Assembly (NCBI GenBank): GCA_030068145.1
Contig: JAPJBO010000155.1
Span: 248,001 to 312,000 of the forward strand
Length of the DNA stretch: 64,000 nucleotides
Reading direction: 5' to 3'
Source: Diplonema papillatum
Lineage: Eukaryota > Euglenozoa > Diplonemea > Diplonemida > Diplonemidae
Position 1 is the stretch's first letter. Every line of letters begins with the position of its first letter. This document shows, piece by piece, positions 32,300 through 41,320 of this stretch. Position numbers and translations under genes: made by a program. The notes beneath the pieces were generated by a model, which was not told the origin of the DNA, did not search any database, and worked only from the letters and a program-made list of their open reading frames with translations.

Positions 32300-33110
32300 T
32301 GGTGTGGGTGGTTGATGTCACGGAGAGATGGAAAAACGCGTGAGAAGCCACAGGTCGCAGGAATTGACTCGCGACGTTCAGTACAAAGTGGGTCTTTTTC
32401 GTTGAACGCTTACGCCCAGATTTACTCGTGTTTCGTGTGGGCTACAGCACACATTTACCTCCTTTGAGATTGGAATATTGTTGCGATAGTGGGCGTGCCG
32501 ATGAGCACCACACCTTTGAGATTTCGCAACTGGCAGTCTCCTCAAGCATTTCCTACGAAGCAGGTGCTTATACAACAAAAATAATATTCTCCTCCTTGGT
32601 GTGCGTCTCGTGCTGCAATTAGCTCCAGTCTCAGTGCCGCTGCGTAAAAGGGTAAGTAGAAAACGAACCAACTGATAAGGATCTTCGTGGAATTCTGCTT
32701 ACTGGTCTGTCTGCGCCTTTTGTGTTCGCTGACGTAAGCCTGCGGGATACTTCTTGGTCATGACTGCAAGAAAGAACGAAGAGGAATCAAACCATCCAGG
32801 GTAAACCTATCACTTACGTTGCGTAGGGGCAAGATGAAAATACCCGTCCGGGGGACTTACGGAAACAAGCTTGTCTGGACAAGGTCACAGGGGGAAGGGG
32901 GGGTGGGTTTTCTTCCCGTCCAACGACACCCCCCCCCGGGTGGCTTGACGACTGCGCAGCAGCATTCCCGCAGTGAGACTGTAATGTTTGCCACATTTCC
33001 GCAGCAAGAGCGTGAGCGGTTGTGTGAGGAGCGAGAGGCCCTGTTTCACAGTACATCATTAGTCGGTTAATATTAATCTTCTAAGACTAGCGTCTTATAC
33101 GACTACAAAA
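32300..33110. other. Part of the long PROPPIN intron
   Basis: Contains a family B copy (32370-32590) carrying a roughly 50-bp insertion near 32468-32515. The rest shows no gene. Confidence 0.5.
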
Positions 33111-33164
33111 GTACGTGCGCTCGGCTAAGGCCGGCGCGTGGCGAGACTGGAGGCAGCAGTGAAA

Positions 33165-33440
33165 GTTCGGGGAACAGCAAAGTTCGGGCGAAGCTAAGTT
33201 CGGGCGAAGCTAAGTTCGGGTGAAGCTAAGTTCGGGTGAAGCAAAGTTCTGGTGAAGCAAGTTCGGGCGAAGCAAAGTTCGGGCGAAGCTAAGTTCGGGT
33301 GAAGCAAAGTTCTGGTGAAGCTAAGTTCGGGCTAAACAAAGTTCGGGCGAAGCAAAGTTCTGGGCGAAGCTAAGTTCGGATGAGGCAAAGTTCTGGTGAA
33401 GCAAAGTTCGGGCGAAGCAAAGTTCGGGTTCTGGTGGCAA
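33165..33440. repeat. Minisatellite in the right arm of the DIRS-like element
   Basis: Reverse-complement units of the GAACTTTGCTTCGCCC type, about 16 copies, the same repeat as at 2680-3452. Beside it is a G/C-run block (33461-33485) also shared with 2627-2655. Confidence 0.9.
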
Positions 33441-33487
33441 GTTCGGCGCCAGTACCCGGGGGGGAGGCCCCCCGGACCCCCCCCGAC

Positions 33488-33919
33488 TCACCCGGGGTAA
33501 GCCAAATACCGCGAGATACTGAGAAAGGCGCCCCGGTATCCCATCGGCAAGACCTTCAATCGGTAAATCTTGTTGTCCACCCGGAAACAGAAGTAGCGTC
33601 GAACCTGTTCATTCAGTGGAAACTGGAAGAAAAATGACTTAAAGTCATATTCCGCCAAGTAATCGAAACCCATCATTTTTTCAATCATCGATGGGTAGGA
33701 AGGCAGTTTGCATGGCGGGCATGGGGTGTGAGCAGTCGCCGCGTTCACGCCGGTGCATGCCAGAATGAACCGAAGTTGTCCCTTTTTAGACTTTTCGACA
33801 CAGAAGGCGGAGTGACACCATCTTCCCGTCTCCTTCCTACGAACTTTCTCAACGATGCCGAGGTTGAGTAAGCGGTGAGAGTTTCTTGTTCGCCGGACCC
33901 GGAACGGTAGGCCGGCCAC
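33488..33919 (-). pseudogene. Reverse transcriptase, N-terminal half (truncated)
   Basis: The frame holds LLNLGIVEKV and WCHSAFCVEKSKKGQLRFIL (RT entry motifs), YDFKSFFFQFPL with the first catalytic Asp, and YRLKVLPMGYRGA (the segment before the active-site loop). It then runs into the repeat arm and stops, so the YxDD motif, thumb and RNase H are gone. The likely N-terminal extension (WPVTLKDFAGLYDYAKTWL to WVQEAKIRSLIG, 34180-33920) is in another frame, so a frameshift sits near 33915. It cannot encode a working polymerase. Confidence 0.85.
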
Positions 33920-34219
33920 TACCTATCAGGGAACGAATCTTGGCTTCTTGGACCCACTCGAAGTTGGGCTTCAGCGCCGGGAGGTCCGATACAAGCTTTT
34001 CCACGTTCACCGTGGAGCACAATGCTGGAGCCACGACCCCAGTGTAGCATGTGCTTGTCTTCGGCTTCGGCAGCTCTTGGTCCTGACTGAGCCAAGTCTT
34101 GGCGTAGTCGTAGAGGCCTGCGAAGTCCTTCAGCGTCACCGGCCATGTCACCGTGGGTTCGTCTACCTCGGTAGGAGGGGTGTCCAGGGGGCATTCGGTA
34201 CCCGAGTGGATCAGGCACT

Positions 34220-34921
34220 TCACTTTTGAAGTAGGCTCAGCGGAGCAGCAGAATCCTGGGCAGCCCCCCACAAGTGATGAGGGATGTACTGGCGCGTCGT
34301 TTCCACACTCTTGTGGCGACCCACCACCTGTGCCGCCTGCTCCCCCAATTCCGAGAAGCGAGCCACCCACGTCAACGCCGAATGCCGAAGGCCGTGCGAC
34401 GTCAGATCGAGTCGAGCTCGCAGGACCATGTTGTACCGAGTGGTCCGAAGGTCGGGGTAGAACATGTACTTTTTGCCCAGCTGCAAACGGGCGTTCCACC
34501 AATCCAGCATCCACCTGACGAACCTTCCCGTCCTTTGCAGCAACAAAGGCTGTCCGCGACCGCTCTGATCCGTCTTCCCGTTGACCAGCATTACCAACAC
34601 AAGGTTCTGGTCTCGAGGGCACAACAGGATGTGCTTCGTTTCGAGCCGGATCAGGTCGATCAGTCGAGCCCCGAGACTCCATTGCGTCGCCAGGGCGGCG
34701 CGATAGAGCCCGGACATCTCGCGGACCGCTTCCTCCACCTGCTGGTTGCCCACCAATGTGCGAGACGTACGAGCCCTGCGTTCGTACTCTCTTAGCTCGC
34801 GGCTCAGAGTTCTTCGGAACGCAGCCGTCGGGTCGATTGCGAGCATCCGACGATACGTCATGTACTGCCGGGCGGACTGCGTCTGGAGCTCTCCCTTTTC
34901 CAGCTTCAGCTGGAGCCACAT
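34220..34921 (-). CDS. Tyrosine recombinase of the DIRS-like element
   Basis: 233 residues from ATG 34921. Catalytic positions of tyrosine recombinases can be followed: Arg86 in GARLIDLIRL, a Lys near 116, HGLR (His176, Arg179), His203 in VGRHKS and the nucleophile Tyr212 in TTRQYIPH. The N-terminal region before residue 30 may be incomplete, since upstream sequence continues in frame to a stop at 35156. The overlapping 470-codon frame in the same strand is partly a shadow but carries the RT linker at its end. All catalytic residues are present, so the enzyme could be functional in trans. Confidence 0.85.
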   Translation of the reverse strand: MWLQLKLEKGELQTQSARQYMTYRRMLAIDPTAAFRRTLSRELREYERRARTSRTLVGNQQVEEAVREMSGLYRAALATQWSLGARLIDLIRLETKHILLCPRDQNLVLVMLVNGKTDQSGRGQPLLLQRTGRFVRWMLDWWNARLQLGKKYMFYPDLRTTRYNMVLRARLDLTSHGLRHSALTWVARFSELGEQAAQVVGRHKSVETTRQYIPHHLWGAAQDSAAPLSLLQK

Positions 34922-35155
34922 GAGGAAGATGTGGTCCTCGGGCAGGTGAGGATGGCTCCTTCTGACCAGAGAGGCGAAAGCCTCGCTGCGTGTCTGTACA
35001 CTGGAGAGCGCAGCTGAGTTCGCATAGCACTGCGAAGCTCTTTCCAGAACTCTCCGGTGGAGATAAGGTATCTCGTCGGCAGAAATCTGTTCCCGTTTTC
35101 GGGAATTTGAAGCTGGGAGTGGAAGCCGGTAGCGGGTCGGAGCAGGTAGGTTGAG

Positions 35156-36136
35156 TCACCCCCTTTTCGCCTTCTTTACACGGTTCTCCTTCTCCACCTC
35201 GTTTTTTGGCGACTGCGGGGTCTTTACCTGCAATAAGGCATTCTGGAGATTGGTGGCCCACCGGTCGTCCATTCCCCCGAACTTCACCTTTCGGGCCCTG
35301 CCCTCATAGAGCGAGGAGGACTCGCCGGAGCCACCAGTTCTGAACCGAAGGCGGTTCGACTCCATCCGGACGATGGTGGCCTGCATGGCCTGAAGCACGG
35401 GAGGGTTGTTGTGAGCAACAGGCAGAAGAGCCCACAGAGAGTCGTAAGACGACCTCAGCTCATGCCGGTACGCCTGCCCCGCCTCGTTCACCTCTAACGC
35501 CTCGCCAAACCGACGGGTGAGGTCATTGCGTAGGGAGAGCCGGCCCCCCGAAGTCTTCAGCAAGGGGGCCCACGTCTGGACTCGTCGCGCGTCTACTTCG
35601 GCATTCTCAGCAGCCTCTGCCTCCTGGCGGTCTCGGGCAGCATCTGCCTTGAGTTTCGACAGCTCAGACTGAGTGCCTGTGAGCTGGTGCAAAAGGAGAG
35701 AAAAGGGCGCCTTCCAGGGTCCATCTGGAAGATTCTCCAGGACCGCCTGTAGGGCTCCGTCCTCGTCCTCATCCTGCCCCGGCTGAGGAAACAGCCTCGG
35801 GAACTCGATTGGGCCCTCGAGGTCGTCGGCCATGGCTGCGTGCTTGTTTCGGTCAGCAAGGCAGCAACAGACTGGACAGCTCCAGTTGTCGTCCTTAATG
35901 CTTTCCAAGAAGCTCGCAGCGTCCGGTCCCAACTTCTTGGTTACGCATCCTGCAGATGCGATATAACCGCAAGAAGCACACCTCGACGAGGTGTCCGGCC
36001 TGTGTGCAATGCTGCACGTCGCGAATATGCATTCGCTCTCCGCTTCATCGTAATCCTCCCCGCGGGAGAGTTTCACGACGGGGATAGTACCCCATTCGAC
36101 TTCTCCCTCGAGGATGTCAGTCCGAGTTAGTGCCAT
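35156..36136 (-). CDS. ORF1 of the DIRS-like element, PHD-like zinc finger protein
   Basis: 326 residues from ATG 36136. Cys36, 41, 53, 56, 64, then W85-S-C87-P-V-C90 follow PHD finger spacing including the Trp before the last Cys pair, but the usual His is not at its place (SAGC). Residues about 150-190 form a charged coiled coil. The C-terminus is basic (KENRVKKAKRG). Position suggests a Gag-like protein; a chromatin-reading finger might steer insertion, which is inference. Confidence 0.75.
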   Translation of the reverse strand: MALTRTDILEGEVEWGTIPVVKLSRGEDYDEAESECIFATCSIAHRPDTSSRCASCGYIASAGCVTKKLGPDAASFLESIKDDNWSCPVCCCLADRNKHAAMADDLEGPIEFPRLFPQPGQDEDEDGALQAVLENLPDGPWKAPFSLLLHQLTGTQSELSKLKADAARDRQEAEAAENAEVDARRVQTWAPLLKTSGGRLSLRNDLTRRFGEALEVNEAGQAYRHELRSSYDSLWALLPVAHNNPPVLQAMQATIVRMESNRLRFRTGGSGESSSLYEGRARKVKFGGMDDRWATNLQNALLQVKTPQSPKNEVEKENRVKKAKRG

Positions 36137-36344
36137 GTTTTTGTTTGTACGTGCCGGGGGAGGTTTAGCCTGTTAGTGAGTGATAGTGAGTGAATATGAT
36201 CGGTAGGATAAACTTCTCCCAAGCACGCTGCCAGCGTTCTCTTTCGTGTTTACAATTAATTGTTATTACGAAAAAACGCAACTTTCGGGCACATTAGACC
36301 CCGAAACGCAACAAACCTCGAAAACTATCTTCGACCGGGAAAAT

Positions 36345-36420
36345 GTCATGGGCGGGGTTCGAACCCTACCGGCCTGAAGGCCGACACCCGGTCACTCTGC
36401 CACCCGCATACCTTTCGGAA
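36345..36420 (-). other. tRNA-like block in the DIRS-like element's left arm
   Basis: Reverse copy of the 2430-2507 block: box-A-like GGCAGAGTGACCGGG, GGCC-TTCA-GGCC hairpin and GGTTCGAACCCC. It lies about 125 nt inside the left end, before ORF1. Confidence 0.6.
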
Positions 36421-36554
36421 GGGTAAAAAAAAGCTTGCTCCGCACTTTTATCCAGTCCAAAACAATACACTTTTTTACTGGAGAAAAGTGGGGTTGGCTC
36501 GAATAGAGGCTATTCACATTGCATGTTCATAGGACCTCCAGTCTCGAAAAAGGT

Positions 36555-36640
36555 AAGTAGGGGGAGGGTGGGTCGGAAAGGCGCGCGCACACACCGCGAA
36601 GTGCGCCCAGCTGCGCTCGGTTTGGTAGATGCTGCGGACC
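36555..36640 (-). pseudogene. Duplicate of the 3' end of PROPPIN exon 37561-38212 with its splice donor
   Basis: Codes AVRSIYQTERSWAHFA and is followed by GTGTGTGCGCGCGCC, as at 37610-37541. It abuts the left end of the DIRS-like element. Upstream similarity stops at 36640. Confidence 0.9.
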
Positions 36641-36940
36641 GCGAATTTCTGGTGCAAAATAAAAGAACGGTGGAGAAATGTCCTGGATAGGGGTAGTACC
36701 CTATGAATTTTCCAGAAAGAAGCGGGATGGCTCGCTAGAGAGCTAAATTTGAGAATTTCAATTTTACCAACCTCTAGACCCGGAATGTAACCGGCAGAAA
36801 AGGAATGCAAAAATGGTACGGGGAAAATCTTAGCTTAATGTTTAGGCAGAGCACCGCCTCTCTTGCCTCTCATGCATGGTTGATGCTAGCATCAATGCAA
36901 GCCTTCTTCGAGGAATATGTTGTCTATAAAAGGAATGCAA
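36641..36940. other. No gene seen; intronic DNA
   Basis: Unremarkable sequence between the exon-end duplicate and the next family B copy. Confidence 0.4.
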
Positions 36941-36944
36941 AATA

Positions 36945-37310
36945 GAAATACTCGAGGGACTGCCTTGTGCTCATTTCGAAGGAGGCTACAGATGAAGAAA
37001 ACAATCCACAGAACCCAGAATTACCTGTGTTTCGTGTAGGCTACAGCACATTTACCTCCTTTGCATCTTTTGCAACTGGCAGCCTATTCAAGTGTTTCCT
37101 ACAAAGCAGGTGCTTATACAAAGAAAAGACAGGCGCTTCGTTTTGTTAGTGCGTGCCGGTTGATCGTTTTTCCCACTTGTATTTACCCTGTGTATATTCA
37201 GGTAAGGAATTCTGATCAACCCCAAAACACGCTGCCTACGTCTTTTTAGCCTGCACAATACATTGAAGGGCAACCCCGCAAGATTGCTAGTACTAAAAAA
37301 AATAATAAAA
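36945..37310 (+). repeat. Family B copy joined to a family A copy
   Basis: 36945-37130 is family B. 37130-37310 is family A: GACAGGCGCTTCGTTTTG, GTGCCGGTTGATCG, TATTCAGGTAAGGAATTC, GATCAACC, TGCCTACGTCTTTTTAG and ACAATACATTGAAGGGC. Confidence 0.85.
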
Positions 37311-37560
37311 TCCTCACTCCTATGCTTGTGTCTGTCACTCTCGTCCTCCGCTCCTGCTCTGCTTGCCGCGCGCAGTATAGTTGGAGCAAAAGGTGAAGCC
37401 AGAAAGCTGTTAATCTTGCTGCTGACCACATGAAGTGGTGCCCTCTGGACGGATTGGGAGCGGCAAACCTGTCGTTCGGATTATTATTAGTCTTCAAAGA
37501 AACAAGTTTCTTTTCCTACAAAAAAAAGGTAGGGCGGGTCGGAAAGGCGCGCGCACACAC

Positions 37561-38212
37561 CGCGAAGTGCGCCCAGCTGCGCTCGGCTTGGTAGATGCTG
37601 CGGACCGCGGCGCCGACGCTGTTGACGTCTGCTGCGGTGCCGTTGTCGAGGGGCGTGTCGCACTTCCAGATGTGGATGGTCGGCTTGTTGCTAGTGCACA
37701 CCAGCAGCGTGGCGAGGCTGTCGAAGCTCAACGAATACACCGTCGCCGGTGACGACCCCCTGCGCAAGGCGTAGAGCAGCGGCGCCTCGGGTCTGCCGGG
37801 CGAGATGCCGAACACGCGGATGACCGTGCCCTTGCCGCTGGCCGTGGCCAGCTTCTTGCCGTCGTTGCTAAGGCACAGGGCGGAGAGGGGCGTTTTGTGG
37901 GCGCGGATGACGTGCAGGTTGGCGGCGGCCGTCGCATCGATCACCATCACGTCGCCGCACCCTGGGGACACTGCCTTCGGGTACGCAACGACGGACTGGT
38001 CCTCAGACATCGACAGGGCACCAAGACCCTTTGGGTTCGGCTCCGTGTCGATGATCTGCAGGGGGGCCATCTGCGTGAGGTCGAAGATGTGGAGGCACTT
38101 CTCGAGGATCACCACCAGCCGCTTCTTGTTCAGCCGCACACTCAGGATCGTGTCCTGGAAGCTGATGTCGCAGATGACTTGGTCGTCTTGCGTGTTGAAG
38201 AGTTGCAGTTGC
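37561..38212 (-). CDS. ATG18: PROPPIN (Atg18/WIPI-like), central exon
   Basis: The exon starts after ACGTACAG (38220-38213) and ends before GTGTGTGCG (37560). It encodes 217 codons: QLQLFNTQDDQVICD, VRLNKKRLVVILEK, PNPKGLGALS, AHKTPLSALCLSNDGKKLAT and ALRRGSSPATVYSLSFD, then WAHFA. These are blades 3-6 of a seven-bladed WD propeller. LRRG stands where the family has FRRG, the motif whose two arginines bind PI3P/PI(3,5)P2; both Arg are kept. PROPPINs act at the autophagic isolation membrane or endosome/vacuole. The intron 3' of it is 5.3 kb and holds a retroelement. Both exon ends are duplicated nearby (36555-36640; 38408-38520; 38650-38725). Confidence 0.9.
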
Positions 38213-38224
38213 CTGTACGTTTTT

Positions 38225-38345
38225 GCTAGTTTTCAAAAAGGGGTCGTTTTGTTTTGTGCGTGCTTGGTTGAAGTTTTACTGCTGCAAATTTTACTGACGC
38301 TTTCAGGTCAGGAATTCTGATCAACCCCACCTAAACCCGCGTCTG
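38225..38345. repeat. Intron segment, first of repeated exon-edge units
   Basis: TTTTACTGACGCTTTCAGG and TCAGGAATTCTGATCAACC recur at 38570-38612. The GGAATTCTGATCAACC part is related to family A. Confidence 0.7.
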
Positions 38346-38407
38346 CGTCTTTTCAACGTTTGCGCCGAAACCGCTGGTGACGTGTGCCTTTGCCGCTGTG
38401 GCGAGCC

Positions 38408-38725
38408 TCTTAGCAGCCACACACTTAGGGATCGTGTCCTGGAAGCTGATGTCGCAGATGACTTGGTCGTCTTGCGTGTTGAAGAGTTGCAGTTGCTTGT
38501 ACGTTGTTGTGAGTTTTCGAAAAGGGGTCGCTTGGTGTTGTGCGTGCTTGGTTGAAATTTTACTGCTTCAAATTTTACTGACGCTTTCAGGTCAGGAATT
38601 CTGATCAACCCGCGTCTGTGCTTTTTAACCTTTGCGCCAAAAACGCGGGTGATCGTGCCCCGGAAGCTGGTATCGCAGATGACCTGGTCTTCTCGCGTTG
38701 GAGGGCTGGAGTGGCCTGTACGTCT
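38408..38725 (-). pseudogene. Two degenerate duplicates of the PROPPIN exon's 5' end
   Basis: 38415-38510 repeats 38142-38230 (QLQLFNTQDDQVICDISFQD plus flanking intron), with the acceptor CAG changed to AAG. 38655-38722 is a third, more diverged copy. Both lie in the 1.36-kb intron between 38213 and 39571. Confidence 0.85.
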
Positions 38726-38889
38726 TCGTAGCATTTATTCTTCGCTTTTTCTCACGAACGGGGGGGGTCGGTCCGGCTTTTGTAGGTTCTCCCGACTCCC
38801 CAATTCGTGGTTAGCACAAACTCAAGAGGTCTAGTCAACTATTCCCTGCAGTATTGGCATACTTTCAAGAAGAAGAAGAAGAAGAGAAA

Positions 38890-39195
38890 AATAAAAAGGC
38901 CGCCCCTGGTCCAGGAACGTGACGGTCAAACACAGCCTGCAAGGCTTGACAGCACAGTGCTACAACCCCGTCCGCTCTGCCCTGTGGCTGACCGTCTCGA
39001 CGAGCTTGTGTTCACCGCGAGCGCCAAACCCCAAGGTGCGCCACGCCTTGATGCTTTAGTTTGGGAAATCGGTAGCCGCTTGACCCGTAGACCCGTGGCT
39101 CTGCAGTACCAGTACCGGCGAACAATTGAAGCTTGGCTCCCGTGGAGCAGGCTTTCTTCAACTGTTCTGCCGAAACGGTTCCAACGGGAACATCC
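38890..39195 (-). repeat. Dispersed family C, reverse copy
   Basis: Landmarks as in the other family C copies, reversed. It ends in an (AAG)n-rich tract at 38870-38895, the complement of the TTC-rich tail. Confidence 0.85.
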
Positions 39196-39204
39196 AGCGA
39201 GCTT

Positions 39205-39365
39205 CTGAGTTCTGCAAAGGGCAAGTGCCATGAAGGTAGGCGTGGCCCACACGAACCGCAGGTAAATCTGGGTAAAGTGGCGGCGTAAGCGCTCAACAAA
39301 AAATGGGGTTCTCCTCCTCTCGCCTCCGTCGTAAAAAGCACAAGACAATCCCTCGAGTATTTTAT
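39205..39365 (-). repeat. Family B, reverse copy (partial)
   Basis: AACCGCAGGTAAATCTGGGT and CAATCCCTCGAGTATTT mark the copy. Confidence 0.75.
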
Positions 39366-39571
39366 GGTAACAAACCGCGGTTGTCATCAAAAAGTGACAG
39401 TTTATAGGAAGAGCCTCGAAGGATCTAACGTCGCTGGGAACGCAAGGTGTCCCTGTCTGCGGTAAGCGTTCTGTAGTCGGGCAGCAAACATCCTTGGGCA
39501 ACGATGATGAGGATGTGGTCAAGCTGGTCATTTCCAGGTCAGGTCTTGGCGGCAAGTTGCAGCGAGCATAC

Positions 39572-39653
39572 CTGGGTGAGTGACTCGAGCCGGCGCCGAC
39601 GATGGCAAGCAAGCTCGTGCAGTAGAGCATCGAAACGATACGCATCCCTCCGG
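39572..39653 (-). CDS. ATG18: PROPPIN (Atg18/WIPI-like), upstream exon
   Basis: After TTTCTGCAG (39662-39654) the exon reads GGMRIVSMLYCTSLLAI, VGAGSSHSP and ends AG before GTATGC (39571). It matches the conserved Atg18/WIPI stretch GGhxhVEMLFxxxLhALVGxG. It ends in phase 2 and the next exon starts with the one base that completes Arg, giving HSPR-QLQLFN. The blade 1 exon or exons were not found upstream, so the gene is N-terminally incomplete here. Confidence 0.85.
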
Positions 39654-39659
39654 CTGCAG

Positions 39660-41215
39660 AAATTTGTTCGAATGGGACTTGCGGTGATTAAGTACATCAT
39701 GGGGCGACAATAACACAATACCATTGCCTAAAAACACCTTGGCGTCACCGCTTGGCTTGCACTGCCAGGCCACCCAGTCTCTTGCCTGGCATGGATTCTG
39801 GTGTTGTTTTCGTGTTTCTTCTTCTTTGCGTTCGTCGCCATTGCATCGTCCGGGACCGTGGTGTTTTCTGGGCGGGCGCAAGGTAACACCCCCCCCCACC
39901 GAGACCGTACGAATTCCGGGGCTGATTGAGCCCCCCTTTGGTTAGTGTCTCGTATGTCCCCACAGCCTTCAAAACTGCTGGTGGAGCACAGCGTTGCTTT
40001 CTCAGCGTGCTCAAAGGAGGGAGTAGCGCGTTTGCGCTGTTGCTCCGCGATGTTAGCCTGATGCTTAACGAGCTGCCTTGATAAGGAACGAGTTCAAATA
40101 ACAAGCTGACAGCTTTGGCAGGAATGGCCAGGACCAGGCTAAACTATCACAGTTTCACTGAGGGAGTTGATGCACCACGAAAGTCGATTAGAGAACTCTA
40201 CACAGCCTTCAGGGTGTGGTTGGTTCAAAGAAACAGTCAAGTTTTCCCACCCTTCCTAACTCCCGGTGACCTCGCCCAAGCTCGTTTCCCCGGGTTAAGG
40301 CAGTCACTCAACATTCCCTTGCGCTAGTGCTATCAGTTACAAAGACGTGTTCTTCCTTCTCCCTTTCTTCTAGGCAGTTCTCGTCAGACAATACGAAGAG
40401 CAGAAACTCCGCTATTGAACTGCGCACAGACCCGCAATTCGGGCCGTAGCTCGACAGGCAAGGTGAGAAGGAGTGTGTTCGCTGACACCAGTGCGCTCAT
40501 TGTATCATTGTGCCTGCGGCGTCAGCTCCCAGATGGGTGCTTGAAAATACGAATCACACCTATGCGCTTCTCATAGCACTTGCGAACGGGATCAGTGGTG
40601 TAGATGCGGTATCCTATATCGGTGCCGACGGCAAGGCAGCTGATGAAAGGTGGTGTATTCTTCAGATTTTCGTCGAGTTGAAATGGGGGTTTCGGTGAGC
40701 AGTGTTTTGGAATGCAACACTAAAGAGATGCGTAGTTTTGGTTTATTCTTTTGCTTTTCGTTGTCGACAACATTATTACTTTCAGCGTCTTTTCATGCCT
40801 TTTAGTGACGGTATCTTTGGTTTTCTTTCTTTACCATGGATTTTCTGGACTTTATGGTGCCATGGAGTTGTCGTACTCTCTCTATGCCGCCCACGTTTAG
40901 CAGCGGTTGCCGAATCATGCCGTAGCACCGTCCTTTCGCGTTTTCTTGGCTTGTTCTGATGCAAAATACGTGGTTACACCCTCGTAGCTCGCCGGGTGAA
41001 GCACTCCAGCCGAGGTTGGGCTATTGTTCTGCCTACTTTGGAGCCTTCCCGCATTCGTCGTCTTTCTGGCGACGCTACGGGACAGCTCGTTTCGCTATTT
41101 CCGTCGTGGCAACATTTTCCTTTCGAGCTGCTTTGAAGCCGAATCACATTCGCATGCATCTACATGCGCTATGACTCCGCTTTTCCCAGGACAGTTTTGC
41201 AGACTCGAGTTTTTC
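39660..41215. other. No supported gene; may hold undetected PROPPIN 5' exons
   Basis: Contains family K at 40730-40820. Open frames at 40115-40327 and 40510-40698 (plus) and 41317-41517 (minus) were not assignable. Confidence 0.4.
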
Positions 41216-41320
41216 TTCGAGAGAGAGAGAGACGAGTTCGAGTGCAGGGACCATCTCTCCGGGGAGTATCCGGTCGCCCCACTACTGACCCGTACTACTA
41301 CGGCGGGCGTAAGTCGTTAC
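41216..41320 (+). repeat. Family H, partial copy
   Basis: GAGAGAGACGAGTTCGAGTG, AGGGACCATCTCTCCGGGGA and TACTACGGCGGGCGTAAGTC, shared with 47115-47325 and 62620-62825. Confidence 0.8.

Larger units (their letters stand above)
33111..36551 (-). mobile_element. DIRS-like tyrosine-recombinase retroelement, 3.4 kb, defective
   Basis: In minus-strand order: left end CGAGACTGGAGG (36546-36535), tRNA-like block, ORF1 with a PHD-like finger, tyrosine recombinase, reverse-transcriptase fragment, TTTCTCAGTATCTCGCGG, minisatellite, right end CCTCCAGTCTCG (33153-33142) and tail to 33111. Inverted ends, a tyrosine recombinase in place of an integrase, and the order ORF1-recombinase-RT fit DIRS elements. 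The RT stops before the YxDD motif, and RNase H is missing. The element lies inside the long PROPPIN intron. Related copies are at 1-185, 2300-3500 and 17145-17485. Confidence 0.8.

Noticed and set aside
33849-35261. 470-codon minus-strand frame as a separate protein
   Set aside because: Most of it overlaps the recombinase in another frame and looks like a shadow; only its end (34180-33920) seems to be RT linker.
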